Positions 34,126 through 42,686 are shown, counted from the stretch's first letter. The stretch: DNA of 47,411 bases from Lachnospiraceae bacterium UBA1778 (GCA_002315255.1 DCGM01000027.1:1-47411); one strand, 5' to 3'. Numbers and translations are program-made. The notes: generated from the letters alone by a model not told the origin.

Positions 34126-35001
34126 ATGGCAGATTTAAAGGCAACTGTTTTGGTCGACAATACAGCAGGCTGCGGGCTCTCAGGCGAGTGGGGGCTTTCG
34201 GCGTTTATCGAGTATCGCGGGAAGAAGATTCTTCTCGATACTGGCGCGTCGGAGCGCTTTGCGAAGAACGCTGCGGCGCTCGGCTTCCGTCTGGAAGAGG
34301 TCGATTATGCGGTGCTTTCGCATGCGCATTATGACCACTCGAACGGGATGGAGCGTTTCTTCAAAGAGAATGCTTCCGCCAAGTTTTATCTGCAGGAATG
34401 CTGCGGGGAGGACTGCTATAAGAAAATCCTGTTTTTCCCGAAATATATCGGACTTCCGAAAGGGGTTCTGAAGAAATATGCGGACCGCGTGGAGCGCGTA
34501 TCGGAGGACCGGGAGATTTCGGAGGGGATTCATCTGATTTCCCATAAGAAGCCGGGCCGTGACTTGATCGGAAAGCGCGAGAACATGATCCGGAGAACGG
34601 AAAACGGCTGGGTGACGGATGATTTTTCGCACGAGCAGAGTCTCGTATTTGAAACGGAAAACGGGCTCGTCATCTTTAACAGCTGCTCGCACGGCGGCGC
34701 ATCGGATATCGTGACCGAAGTGCTGGAAACGCTCGGGGGCCGAGAGAACGGCGGAGAGAACACCGGAGAGAAGTCTGGGGAGAACTGCGGAACACAGAAA
34801 GTCGCGGCGCTCGTCGGCGGTTTCCATCTGCATTCGAGAACGGACAATGAAGTGCGCGAATTTGCCGAAAAACTAAAGAATTGTGAGGTGCCTTACGTTT
34901 GCACGGGGCATTGCACCGGCGAGCGGGCATACGGAATTTTAAAAGAAGAACTGGGAGAGAAGCTTCACCACCTGAAGACCGGACTGGTAATCGAGTTATA
35001 A
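34126..35001 (+). CDS. metallo-beta-lactamase-fold hydrolase
   Basis: A 291-residue cytosolic metallohydrolase. The zinc motif is SHAHYDHSNG (HxHxDH) at about residues 65-74, with a downstream His in the GGFHLH stretch and another in CTGHCTGE, forming the binuclear site. The arrangement with early TVLVDNTAG and GLSAFIEYRGKKILLDTG resembles the pterin/RFA-P-synthase-like branch of MBL proteins; the reaction is unknown. A 12-bp repeat encodes an expanded GGENTGEKSGEN loop (about residues 208-224). It follows feoAB by 13 bp with AAGGAG and may share its transcript. Confidence 0.88.
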   Translation: MADLKATVLVDNTAGCGLSGEWGLSAFIEYRGKKILLDTGASERFAKNAAALGFRLEEVDYAVLSHAHYDHSNGMERFFKENASAKFYLQECCGEDCYKKILFFPKYIGLPKGVLKKYADRVERVSEDREISEGIHLISHKKPGRDLIGKRENMIRRTENGWVTDDFSHEQSLVFETENGLVIFNSCSHGGASDIVTEVLETLGGRENGGENTGEKSGENCGTQKVAALVGGFHLHSRTDNEVREFAEKLKNCEVPYVCTGHCTGERAYGILKEELGEKLHHLKTGLVIEL

Positions 35002-35129
35002 GACGAAAACAGGACCGGCGGACGGATTATAAGGCGAGAGCAGGGTTAGTGAACGGTTTATAAGGATAGAGATGGATTAACGCTTGAATATAAAGTGAGA
35101 TTCGATTCGGCGATCGGATATTGAGTGAA
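34996..35129 (+). repeat. 31-bp degenerate tandem repeat from MBL stop to queT start
   Basis: TTATAAG or a close variant recurs at 34996, 35027, 35058 and 35089. A fifth, weaker copy (TATTGAGTGA, matching TATAAAGTGA of copy four) begins at about 35119. The first copy contains the MBL gene's stop and the last contains the queT start, so the repeats fill the whole spacer. Confidence 0.8.
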
Positions 35130-35633
35130 ATGAAGAACGGAGACCTGACCATCAGAAGAATCACGGAGGGCGGCGTAATTGCGGCGCTTTATGTAGGGCT
35201 GACTTTTTTGAGCAGCCTCTTCGGAATGTCGTCCGGGTTCATCCAATTCCGCATTTCCGAAATTCTTTGTATTCTGCCGGTCTTTACGCCTGCAGCCATT
35301 CCGGGGCTCGCGATCGGGTGTGCCCTCGCGAACCTTTTGACGGGCGCATTGCCGTTTGACGTCCTCTTCGGAAGTCTCGCGACGCTTCTCGGCGCGGTCG
35401 GAACATATCTTCTCCGGAAGCATAAGATTTTAGCGCTTCTGCCGCCGATCGTTTCGAACACGGTGATCGTGCCGCTCGTCCTTCTGTTTGTATATTTTAC
35501 GGACGCTTCGTATCTTCTGATGTGCCTTTCCATCGGAATCAGTGAAGCCTTGAGCGCCGGCGTGGGCGGCTATTTTGTCGCACAGGCGCTTCGGAGACTC
35601 CGTGTTTACAAAAAAGACACAGAAAAGGGTTAA
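35130..35633 (+). CDS. queT: QueT-type ECF transporter S component
   Basis: Substrate-binding membrane subunit of an energy-coupling-factor importer for queuosine precursors. The 167-residue protein has about five to six hydrophobic spans. The family features are ITEGGVIAALYVGLTFL, FRISEILCILPVF and GCALANLLTGALPFDVLFGS. The shared EcfA/EcfT energising units are not in the window. I chose the ATG at 35130; a TTG three codons upstream is possible. The ribosome site is weak (GAGTGA). No preQ1 riboswitch is visible upstream, where the gap is filled by the 31-bp repeats. Confidence 0.92.
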   Translation: MKNGDLTIRRITEGGVIAALYVGLTFLSSLFGMSSGFIQFRISEILCILPVFTPAAIPGLAIGCALANLLTGALPFDVLFGSLATLLGAVGTYLLRKHKILALLPPIVSNTVIVPLVLLFVYFTDASYLLMCLSIGISEALSAGVGGYFVAQALRRLRVYKKDTEKG

Positions 35634-35668
35634 GATAGAGTTAAGAGTTCAGAAAAAATGGAGTATTG

Positions 35669-37876
35669 ATGAAAAAACGGATTTTTTCGATCATCTTAAT
35701 ATTGACATTGCTTTCGGGGGCTGCAGCCTGCCGAATCAATAATCTGCCGTTCGACCCCTCTGCGGACACCTCTGGCTATATCGAGGAAACAGAGGCGCCG
35801 ACGGTGATTCTGACGCCGGAAGAGGAAGCGCTGAAATCGCATATGGGCGAAAAGGCGGCGTTTGCGGAGAACCTTTATTCGGTCGATTTCCAGCAGATGA
35901 TCACCGGCTTCCAGCGAGTCCTTTATGTCGATTTCCGCGACACGCGGATGCTTCTTACGCTCCTTGCGAACAATGGGATTATCGCGGCGGAATACGACTT
36001 TCTGTATGCGAAGTGGCGCATTGCCGACCTCGGCATCCAGGCCGCGCGGTTTTACTATACGGATGAAAACGGCGAACGCGTCCTGTTAGGCTATGAAGAA
36101 AAATATCTCCGGTATTGCGGCGCAGACCGGTATGTATACTGTTACGAAGATACGCTGGCGTTCCTGGACCAGGACTTCCAGCCGCTCTTCTCGGAAAACG
36201 GAACATTCGATAATCCGGTATTTGGAGACGGATGGTTTGCGTACCTTTCGGACAATGCGCTGAAGGTTATTTTCCCGGACGGACACGGATTTACCTGGTC
36301 GAAGATTTCGTATGAAATTATTTCTGCGGAGCTTTCCGGACCGGAAAATGTCCTTTTGGGCTGCAAGGATCTTTACCAGAATCCCGTGTTCCTCGATGTG
36401 GACTTCGTGACAGGAGAGAGCATTGAGAGCGGTATAATCGCGGATCCGACGACGATCTCTGCAGCCGGAAAAGCGGACGAAGCGCAAGTGACGCGCTTGC
36501 TTTCCGAAACGAAGCTTTCGAAACTTCCGGCGGGTTCTGTGGCCGTTTCTGTCTTTTCTTCAACCGGAACGGAGCAGGGACATACGTATGTGACCGGTGA
36601 AAGCGAAGAGATTCTCCGATTCGTAGACGGCGCGTTTTTAACGCGTGAACAGGGAGAAACCGGATTTGTGCTCCGCCTCTATGAAGCGGAAACGAAGACC
36701 GCGACCGCGGAGCTTACCGTTTCGGGAACAAAAGAGAATCCCTGTAAGATTTCCGAAGTTCTGCCCTTTGGCGGCGGCTTCATCTTTGCGGATTCCTACG
36801 GCGAGGAGACGACGAATTTCTATCTCTGGACACCCGAACGTGAAGACGGCGCCGGAAACGCCGCTAAAGACAATGCAGGAAACACCGCTACAGACGAAAG
36901 CGGGAATGCCGGAACGTCAGCCGCAGGTAATAATGAGCCTGCGTCGCTCGCAGTCTTTGACAATCCGACCGAGACGGGCATCCGCCGGATCGGCGATCTG
37001 ACATATTACACGCAAAAAAAATACCCTGACGCAGACCGTGTTTACACGAAAAAGTGCGCATCAGGGATCGGATTCTTTTTAGGCGATAATGCCGTAACGC
37101 AGGATTTCCCGGATTATCTCGCAGTTCCGTGCGCGGACATCGCGGCAGCGACCGGCGCGGCGGATGAGATCGAGCAGCTCTTGAATAAGATGCCGGATGG
37201 TTTCCTGGAGGAAATCATTAGAGGCTATGATGGTCTCGATATCTGCATTTGCGATGATATTCAGGGAAAAGAGACAGACGGGGAAGAAACTTCCGCGGAC
37301 GGGGGAAATGCCGCCCGTGTGCTTACGGCAGCGGCTTTCACGGTCATCATTGACAACCGGGTGATCATTGTAATCAACCGGAACTGCTTAGGCCCCGCAA
37401 CCAATTTTGCACATGAACTGATGCATGTCATTGACCGGTCGCTCTCGAAGCGGAAGGATGCGGGAGAGGCGTTCGCTCTGTGGGAGGAACTGAATCCGGA
37501 GGGCTTCCACTACTTTATGTCGTATCAGGACGCGATGGGCAATGACGTGACGGATTCCTTATATCCGCGCTTTACGCCGGCCGATGAAAAAGCGCTCGAG
37601 AACCCGGACGTTGTCTGGTTCGCGGACGCTTATGCGAAAACGTATCCGATGGAAGACCGCGCACGGCTTTTCGAGTATCTCTGCTCGGGCGACGCGCCGG
37701 AAATGTTCTGCTATCTGAGCACCCATGTGCAGGACAAGGTCCGTTATCTCTGCGCGGAGCTCCGCACGTATTTCACTTCACTTTCGAAGACGGAGACTGC
37801 GCTTTGGGAGGAATTCCCGAAGACGTGGACAGCGCCGGAAAGCGAAGAGGAAAGCAAAAACGCATCGGAGCCGTAA
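35669..37876 (+). CDS. lipoprotein with zinc metallopeptidase motif
   Basis: A 735-residue surface lipoprotein. Signal peptide ends in lipobox SGAAAC (Cys about 20). The N-terminal 380 residues look like a WD/beta-propeller-type sheet with repeated short strands. A low-complexity GNAAKDNAGNTATDESGNAG segment (about 395-420) follows. The C-terminal peptidase-like domain has H582-E583-L-M-H586, and downstream EDRARLFEY could supply the third zinc ligand. The substrate is unknown; such domains occur in clostridial surface proteins. GGAG lies five bases before the ATG at 35669; a TTG one codon earlier is less likely. Confidence 0.8.
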   Translation: MKKRIFSIILILTLLSGAAACRINNLPFDPSADTSGYIEETEAPTVILTPEEEALKSHMGEKAAFAENLYSVDFQQMITGFQRVLYVDFRDTRMLLTLLANNGIIAAEYDFLYAKWRIADLGIQAARFYYTDENGERVLLGYEEKYLRYCGADRYVYCYEDTLAFLDQDFQPLFSENGTFDNPVFGDGWFAYLSDNALKVIFPDGHGFTWSKISYEIISAELSGPENVLLGCKDLYQNPVFLDVDFVTGESIESGIIADPTTISAAGKADEAQVTRLLSETKLSKLPAGSVAVSVFSSTGTEQGHTYVTGESEEILRFVDGAFLTREQGETGFVLRLYEAETKTATAELTVSGTKENPCKISEVLPFGGGFIFADSYGEETTNFYLWTPEREDGAGNAAKDNAGNTATDESGNAGTSAAGNNEPASLAVFDNPTETGIRRIGDLTYYTQKKYPDADRVYTKKCASGIGFFLGDNAVTQDFPDYLAVPCADIAAATGAADEIEQLLNKMPDGFLEEIIRGYDGLDICICDDIQGKETDGEETSADGGNAARVLTAAAFTVIIDNRVIIVINRNCLGPATNFAHELMHVIDRSLSKRKDAGEAFALWEELNPEGFHYFMSYQDAMGNDVTDSLYPRFTPADEKALENPDVVWFADAYAKTYPMEDRARLFEYLCSGDAPEMFCYLSTHVQDKVRYLCAELRTYFTSLSKTETALWEEFPKTWTAPESEEESKNASEP

Positions 37877-37884
37877 AGCGTAGA

Positions 37885-38130
37885 TTAGCCGAAAATGCCT
37901 TTCTTCTCATAAGGTTCAACTGAAATAACACCAGCCTGATAGCCGTCGTCTTCGATGACGGCTTTCAGTTTGCCCTCATCTATCGGCTCATCCGCGATGA
38001 TTTCCGTCCGGTTCGCCTTATGGTCGGAAGTGACCTTCTTTACCTTGAAGGCGTTCTCGATCGCCTTATTGACATGCTTTTCGCAGTTTCCGCACATCAT
38101 TCCGTTGACTTCTACTGTAATTTTTACCAT
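37885..38130 (-). CDS. heavy-metal-associated (CopZ-like) protein
   Basis: An 81-residue cytosolic metal chaperone-like protein with the ferredoxin-like HMA fold. The metal site is GMMCGNC (MxCxxC, Cys at 13 and 16), a motif usual for Cu(I) or sometimes Zn(II). An AAGGAGGT site precedes the ATG. It faces the arsR-HMA-ATPase operon across a 308-bp divergent region, so it may serve the same metal response. Copper delivery is the common role of such proteins, but no copper ATPase is adjacent. Confidence 0.88.
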   Translation of the reverse strand: MVKITVEVNGMMCGNCEKHVNKAIENAFKVKKVTSDHKANRTEIIADEPIDEGKLKAVIEDDGYQAGVISVEPYEKKGIFG

Positions 38131-38145
38131 CGTAGACCTCCTTAT

Positions 38146-38189
38146 CCGCTTCCGAAGAAGCGGTATTTTTCTGCCCGTTTGGAAGCGGG
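38146..38189 (-). promoter_or_regulatory. leader hairpins before the CopZ-like gene
   Basis: In the minus-strand leader CCGCTTC/GAAGCGG (38163-38146, loop TTCG) sits just upstream of the ribosome site. A second CCCGCTTCC copy about 20 bases upstream (around 38180-38189) could pair with the same GGAAGCGG arm, giving two competing structures. Confidence 0.4.
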
Positions 38190-38204
38190 TTCATTTCGCT
38201 TTCG

Positions 38205-38233
38205 ATTATAGCATACGAAAGGGGCGGTTTCAT
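38205..38233 (-). promoter_or_regulatory. promoter of the CopZ-like gene
   Basis: On the minus strand an extended -10, TGC-TATAAT (TATAAT at 38210-38205), with a -35-like ATGAAA 17 bp upstream. The leader is about 70 bases. Confidence 0.65.
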
Positions 38234-38277
38234 AGCCCAACCGATCAATTTTACTCCTGCGCAGTTTGGAAAAACGA

Positions 38278-38306
38278 TTGACAAACAGACGGAGAGGCGT
38301 TATATT
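38278..38306 (+). promoter_or_regulatory. promoter of the metal-resistance operon
   Basis: A perfect -35 TTGACA (38278-38283), a 17-bp spacer and TATATT (38301-38306). Expected transcription start near 38312, directly before the operator. Confidence 0.82.
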
Positions 38307-38316
38307 TGGATTAAAC

Positions 38317-38336
38317 ATATGAACAAATGCTCAAAT
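38317..38336 (+). promoter_or_regulatory. ArsR/SmtB-type operator
   Basis: TGAACA-AA-TGCTCA (38320-38333) is an imperfect 6-2-6 inverted repeat with one mismatch, flanked by AT on both sides. It resembles the known SmtB/CzrA operators and lies just after the predicted start of transcription, where bound repressor would block it. Confidence 0.7.
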
Positions 38337-38404
38337 GAACAAACTTTAACAAGGCACATGAACAACCTTTGGCAAGGGACTTGAACAAAACTTGACAAAG
38401 AACC
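38336..38404 (+). repeat. 23-bp tandem repeat in the arsR leader
   Basis: TGAACAA recurs at 38336, 38359 and 38382. Each is followed by a related 16-base tail (CTTTAACAAGGCAC, CCTTTGGCAAGGGAC, AACTTGACAAAGAAC). The unit repeats the left half of the operator three more times inside the leader. Confidence 0.82.
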
Positions 38405-38438
38405 GCGCACTTAGAAACGGATTCAAAGGAGAATTTCA

Positions 38439-38744
38439 ATGAACCTGTACGAGAATGGATTGACGGAAGAACAGTTCTACGATCTCGCCGATCTTTTTAA
38501 ACTCTTTGGCGACTCGACCCGGCTTCGCATTTTGCTGGCGCTTGCGGCGGGGGAGCGAAGCGTGAGCGAACTCTCCGAGGCATTGGAGATGACCCAGTCG
38601 GCCATTTCGCATCAGCTTAAGGGGCTGAAGACCGGAAAACTCGTAAAGTCACGGCGTGAAGGAAAGCAAGTGATTTACGGGCTCGCGGACGAGCATGTGA
38701 AGACGATTATAGCCATGGGCACAGAACATATTGAGGAGGAATGA
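38439..38744 (+). CDS. ArsR/SmtB-family metal-responsive repressor (CzrA-like)
   Basis: A 101-residue winged-helix repressor. The core LADLFKLFGDSTRLRILLAL and recognition helix MTQSAISHQLKGLKTGKLV are typical. The alpha-5 metal site D84, H86, H97 and E100 lines up with the Zn(II) site of S. aureus CzrA (D84, H86, H97, H100). No Cys pair is present in alpha-3, arguing against As or Cd/Pb sensing by that site. It probably represses its own operon through the operator at 38317-38336 and releases on zinc or a similar ion. It overlaps the next reading region at its stop, with GAGGAGGAA at its end. Confidence 0.93.
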   Translation: MNLYENGLTEEQFYDLADLFKLFGDSTRLRILLALAAGERSVSELSEALEMTQSAISHQLKGLKTGKLVKSRREGKQVIYGLADEHVKTIIAMGTEHIEEE

Positions 38745-38746
38745 CG

Positions 38747-38968
38747 ATGAAAAAGAAATTTATGCTGGAAGATTTAGATTGCGCGAACTGCGCTGCGAAG
38801 CTGGAAGCGGCGATTAAGAAAGTGGAAGGCGTCGAAGATGCAGGCGTCAATTTCCTGACGCAGAAGCTGACCATCGTCATTGCGGACGAACGCTTTGAAG
38901 AAGTAATGGACGAAGTGGTCAAGGTCGGAAAAAAGACGATTCCGGAGTGCAGAATTGTCCGCGAATAA
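38747..38968 (+). CDS. stand-alone HMA metal-binding protein
   Basis: A 73-residue ferredoxin-like HMA domain with the metal motif LDCANC (a DCxxC form, with Asp replacing the Met of the CopZ type). DCxxC in HMA domains is typical of Zn/Cd/Pb P-type ATPases such as ZntA. Here it is a separate gene directly before an ATPase that lacks its own N-terminal HMA, so the usual domain is split off. The ATG at 38747 has GGAGG seven bases upstream; an ATG two codons earlier overlaps the arsR stop. Confidence 0.88.
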   Translation: MKKKFMLEDLDCANCAAKLEAAIKKVEGVEDAGVNFLTQKLTIVIADERFEEVMDEVVKVGKKTIPECRIVRE

Positions 38969-38983
38969 TGCGGGAGCAGAACT

Positions 38984-41023
38984 ATGCTGAAATATCTCAC
39001 GAAAAAACAGAAAAGCCTGTTTGTACGGATCCTCGTCGCGCTCGCGCTGTTCACGGTGCTTCTCATCGTGGAGAAGACCGAGGTCCTCTGGTTTTTGAAG
39101 AACAGCCCGGTTTATACGGGGATTTTGATCGGTCTCGCCGTCGCGGGCTATCTTACCGCAGGCTATGACGTCCTTCTGAAGGCCGGGAAAAATATAATCC
39201 ACGGCCATGTTTTTGACGAAAATTTCCTGATGACGATTGCGACCTTTGGCGCGTTTTTTATCGGGGATTATACGGAAGTGGTCGCGGTTATGCTGTTCTA
39301 TCAGGTCGGCGAACTGTTCCAGAGTTACGCTGTCGGAAAGAGCCGCGAGTCGATCTCCGCGCTGATGTCGATTGCGCCGGAATACGCCAATGTGATGCGG
39401 GACGGCGAGATCACGAAGGAAGACCCGGAAGACGTACAGGTGGGCGAGATGATCATTATCCGCCCGGGTGAAAAAGTGCCGCTCGACGGAATCGTGCGCC
39501 AGGGCGCGTCAATGCTCGACACCTCGTCCTTAACGGGCGAATCGGTTCCGCGCTCCGTACGGATCGGCGATCCGGTCATCTCGGGCTGCATGAACGGCTC
39601 CGGAACGCTTGTCGCGGAGGTGACGAAAGTCTATGAAGAATCGACCGTTGCGCGGATTCTGGAGCTCGTCGAAAATGCCTCGATGCGGAAAGCGAAAACC
39701 GAGAATTTTATCACCCGGTTTGCCAAATATTATACGCCGTTTGTGACGGTTTCTGCCGTCCTTCTGGCGGTGATCCCGCCGCTCTTTTTTAACGGAGCCT
39801 GGAGTGAATGGATCGGCCGCGCCTGCACGTTCCTCGTGATTTCGTGCCCGTGCGCGCTCGTTATTTCGGTGCCGCTCGGCTTCTTCGGGGGCATTGGCTC
39901 CGCCTCGAAGCACGGCGTGCTCGTCAAAGGAAGCTCCTTCCTCGAAGCGCTTTCCGAAGTCCGGACGATCGTGTTCGATAAGACCGGAACGCTGACGAAG
40001 GGTGAGTTTAAAGTGAATGCGGTCTGCCCGGAAGGGATTTCGGAAGACGCTTTTCTCGAAATTGCGGCGCATCTCGAAAGCTTCTCCACCCACCCGATCG
40101 GCGAAGCGCTTCGGGCAGCGTGGCTGAGCGGGAAAGACGAAGGGAAGACCGAAGAGACTACTGGCGATAAGGCCGGACAGATTCCGGAAGCGGCGCCGCC
40201 TAATAAAAGGGCAGGAAGATTGGATCCGTCCCTTGTGACGGCCCATGAAGAGATTCCGGGACAGGGTATTTCCGCTGATTTTAAAGGAAAACGTTATCTT
40301 ATCGGAAATGAGAAGCTGATGAAGGCTTACGGCATTGAAACGGAGGCGCCGGAAGACCGGATGGGCACAGTCACCTATCTCGCGGTCTTAGGCGATGGGC
40401 CCGACGGCGAAACTTATGCCGCACTGGATAATCTACAGCAGAGATCCGGTCAAAGCCTCGGCTATGTCCTGATTTCGGACACGATAAAAGACAATGAGAA
40501 GGAAGCCCTGAACGCGATGAAGGAAGCCGGCGCCCGCCGCCTCGTCATGTTGACCGGCGACCGGAGAGAAGCCGCGGAAGCAGTCGCGAAAAAGCTTTCT
40601 GTGGATGAAGTCTTTTCGGATCTTCTGCCGGGCGATAAGGTGAAACATGTGGAAGACGAAATCAGCGCATTGGCCGGAAAAGGGAAGGTCGCTTTTGCAG
40701 GCGACGGAATCAATGATGCTCCGGTCATCATGCGCGCCGACCTCGGTCTCGCCATGGGGTCTCTCGGCTCCGATGCGGCGATCGAAGCGGCCGATATCGT
40801 GCTGATGGACGATGACCTTTCGAAAATCGCGTCCACAATGCGGATCGCGAAGAAAACCGTGCGGATCGTGAACGAGAATATTATTCTCTGCCTCGGCATC
40901 AAAGGGCTTGCATTGCTCCTCGGCGCATTCGGCATCGTCGGCATGTGGTTCGCTGTTTTTGCGGACGTCGGCGTGTGCGTGATCGCGATCCTGAACTCGA
41001 TGCGCGCCTTGTTCCAGAAGTAA
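38984..41023 (+). CDS. P1B-type heavy-metal exporting ATPase (CadA/ZntA-like)
   Basis: Exports divalent soft metals, most likely Zn(II)/Cd(II). The 679-residue protein starts directly at the membrane domain. It has the actuator-domain TGESVPR, the transmembrane metal site C288-P-C290, the phosphorylation motif D332-KTGT, the N-domain HPIGEAL and the hinge GDGINDAPV. A last-span VGVCVIAILNSMRAL carries the ADVG aspartate used by Zn/Cd pumps. The N-domain has an extra Lys/Glu/Thr-rich loop (about 384-415). Family members usually carry an N-terminal HMA; here it is the preceding gene. GGGAGCA lies before the ATG. Confidence 0.93.
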   Translation: MLKYLTKKQKSLFVRILVALALFTVLLIVEKTEVLWFLKNSPVYTGILIGLAVAGYLTAGYDVLLKAGKNIIHGHVFDENFLMTIATFGAFFIGDYTEVVAVMLFYQVGELFQSYAVGKSRESISALMSIAPEYANVMRDGEITKEDPEDVQVGEMIIIRPGEKVPLDGIVRQGASMLDTSSLTGESVPRSVRIGDPVISGCMNGSGTLVAEVTKVYEESTVARILELVENASMRKAKTENFITRFAKYYTPFVTVSAVLLAVIPPLFFNGAWSEWIGRACTFLVISCPCALVISVPLGFFGGIGSASKHGVLVKGSSFLEALSEVRTIVFDKTGTLTKGEFKVNAVCPEGISEDAFLEIAAHLESFSTHPIGEALRAAWLSGKDEGKTEETTGDKAGQIPEAAPPNKRAGRLDPSLVTAHEEIPGQGISADFKGKRYLIGNEKLMKAYGIETEAPEDRMGTVTYLAVLGDGPDGETYAALDNLQQRSGQSLGYVLISDTIKDNEKEALNAMKEAGARRLVMLTGDRREAAEAVAKKLSVDEVFSDLLPGDKVKHVEDEISALAGKGKVAFAGDGINDAPVIMRADLGLAMGSLGSDAAIEAADIVLMDDDLSKIASTMRIAKKTVRIVNENIILCLGIKGLALLLGAFGIVGMWFAVFADVGVCVIAILNSMRALFQK

Positions 41024-41108
41024 GAAATGCCCGATGCGCGCCCTGTTCCAGAAGTAAAACCTCCTGGTGTAAGCCTTGCGGGGAAAGTAAAAACTCCTTG
41101 CGGGAAAG
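41000..41108 (+). repeat. duplicated 3' end of the ATPase gene and following repeats
   Basis: The last 24 bases of the gene including the stop (41000-41023) recur at 41034-41057 with one mismatch. Further downstream CCTTGCGGGGAAAG (41074) and CCTTGCGGGAAAG (41096) form another direct repeat. The second copy has its own TAA and is non-coding. Confidence 0.9.
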
Positions 41109-41126
41109 GGGCAGATATGGTAAATT

Positions 41127-41167
41127 AGAGTGGGAGCGGTTTGACCGTTTCCGCTCTGATTTTTTTG
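41127..41167 (+). terminator. terminator of the metal-resistance operon
   Basis: AGAGTGGGAGCGG (41127-41139) pairs with CCGTTTCCGCTCT (41145-41157) through 10 Watson-Crick and 3 G-U pairs, loop TTTGA, followed by TGATTTTTTT. Confidence 0.88.
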
Positions 41168-41192
41168 TGACAGACAGGAAAAAGGACTACAA

Positions 41193-42638
41193 GTGAAAAT
41201 GCAGAAAACAGGGACTGCGGTCGGCTTCGGGCGTAAGTCGTTCAAAGAAAAATATATCGGCGATAAGGCGTTTTACCGTACCGTTCTTCGGATCACGATC
41301 CCGATCATGATCCAGAACTTTATCTCGAACTTTGTCAATATGCTGGACAATATCATGGTCGGCTCGGTCGGCACGGAGCCGATGTCGGGCGTCGCCATCG
41401 CGAACCAGCTGTTTTTCGTGTACGCGCTCGCCATTTTCGGCGGCTTAAGCGGAGTCGGCATCTATACGGCCCAGTTCTTCGGAAAAGGCGATTGCGAGGG
41501 CGTAAGGTATTCGGTCCGTTATAAGTTCCTGCTGGCGTTAATCCTGACCGGAAGCGCAGTGGCGCTTCTCTATTTCTGCGGACCGTTCTTCCTGAATTTC
41601 TTTTTGACGGACGACGGCAGCGGCGCGAATCTCACGGCGGTCCTGGGCTACGGCTACGAATACTTAAAGATCATCCTGATTTCGCTCCCGGCATTCGCAT
41701 TGATCCAGGTTTACTCGAGCACGCTTCGTGAATGCGGCGAAACCGTCGTGCCGATGGTGGCCGGACTCGTTTCGGTCGGCGTCAATATCTTCTTAAATTA
41801 CCTTCTGATTTTTGGCAAGCTAGGCCTTCCCGCGCTCGGCGTCAATGGCGCTGCGATCGCGACGGTCATTGCCCGTTATATCGAGTGCGGAATCGTCATG
41901 ATCTGGTCGCACCGGCATAAGGAACGCAATTCGTGGATTGTGGGACTCTACCGGTCGATGCGCATCCCGCTCGCGCAGCTTCGGGTTTTCATCCGGAAAG
42001 GTGCGCCGATCCTTATCAATGAATGCCTCTGGTCGCTCGGAATGACGACGCTCGTACAGATTTATTCGATGAGCGGCATCACAGTCGTCGCGGCTATGAA
42101 TATCTCGAACACGATCAATAATACGATGGCAATCCTCTTCACAACGATGGGAAATGTAGTTGCCATCATGGTCGGACAGCTTTTAGGCGCAGGCGAACTC
42201 GAACGCGCAAAGGACGAGGATAATAAGCTGATTTTCTTCACCCTCTGTTTAAGCGTTGTCGCGGGCATCCTTTTAGTGCTCACTTCGACCTTCTTCCCGC
42301 TCTTATATAATACGACGGACGAGGTTCGGGCGCTCGCATCGGAGCTTATGATCATCTATGCGATATTCTGTCCCTCCGTCGCGTTTATGAATGCCGCGTA
42401 CTTCACGATCCGGTCGGGCGGAAAGACGTTTATCACCTTCCTCTTTGACAGCGTGTCGATCTGGGGAGTATCGATTCTGGCGGTGTATCTTCTTTCCCGG
42501 TTTACCGGTTTATCGGCAACCGAACTCTATATCGCCGAGCATGTGGCGAACCTCTTTAAGGTGCTGATCGGCTATATCCTTCTTCGAAAGAACATCTGGG
42601 TGGTCAATCTCGTAAAAGACCCGGTAGAAGCATCGTAA
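41193..42638 (+). CDS. MATE family efflux transporter
   Basis: Cation-coupled multidrug exporter family. The 481-residue protein has about twelve hydrophobic spans. The first-span IPIMIQNFISNFVNMLDNIM is typical, and MSGITVVAAMNISNTINN plays the same part in the second half. Substrates unknown; related clostridial members act on drugs or cell-wall/polysaccharide precursors. I chose GTG at 41193 because AAAGGA lies six or seven bases before it; the in-frame ATG at 41199 would be about 13 bases away. It follows the ATPase terminator and has no clear promoter of its own. Confidence 0.92.
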   Translation: MKMQKTGTAVGFGRKSFKEKYIGDKAFYRTVLRITIPIMIQNFISNFVNMLDNIMVGSVGTEPMSGVAIANQLFFVYALAIFGGLSGVGIYTAQFFGKGDCEGVRYSVRYKFLLALILTGSAVALLYFCGPFFLNFFLTDDGSGANLTAVLGYGYEYLKIILISLPAFALIQVYSSTLRECGETVVPMVAGLVSVGVNIFLNYLLIFGKLGLPALGVNGAAIATVIARYIECGIVMIWSHRHKERNSWIVGLYRSMRIPLAQLRVFIRKGAPILINECLWSLGMTTLVQIYSMSGITVVAAMNISNTINNTMAILFTTMGNVVAIMVGQLLGAGELERAKDEDNKLIFFTLCLSVVAGILLVLTSTFFPLLYNTTDEVRALASELMIIYAIFCPSVAFMNAAYFTIRSGGKTFITFLFDSVSIWGVSILAVYLLSRFTGLSATELYIAEHVANLFKVLIGYILLRKNIWVVNLVKDPVEAS

Positions 42639-42686
42639 GATAAGTGCAGCCGGAAGCGGCTGAAGGAAAACGATAAAGGAAAACAT

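Noticed and set aside
35002..35129. preQ1 riboswitch before queT
   Set aside because: No preQ1-I or -II consensus is recognisable; the stretch is explained by 31-bp repeats.
38359..38385. Short leader peptide starting ATGAACAACC
   Set aside because: Eight codons, no ribosome site, and the sequence is explained as one unit of the 23-bp repeat.
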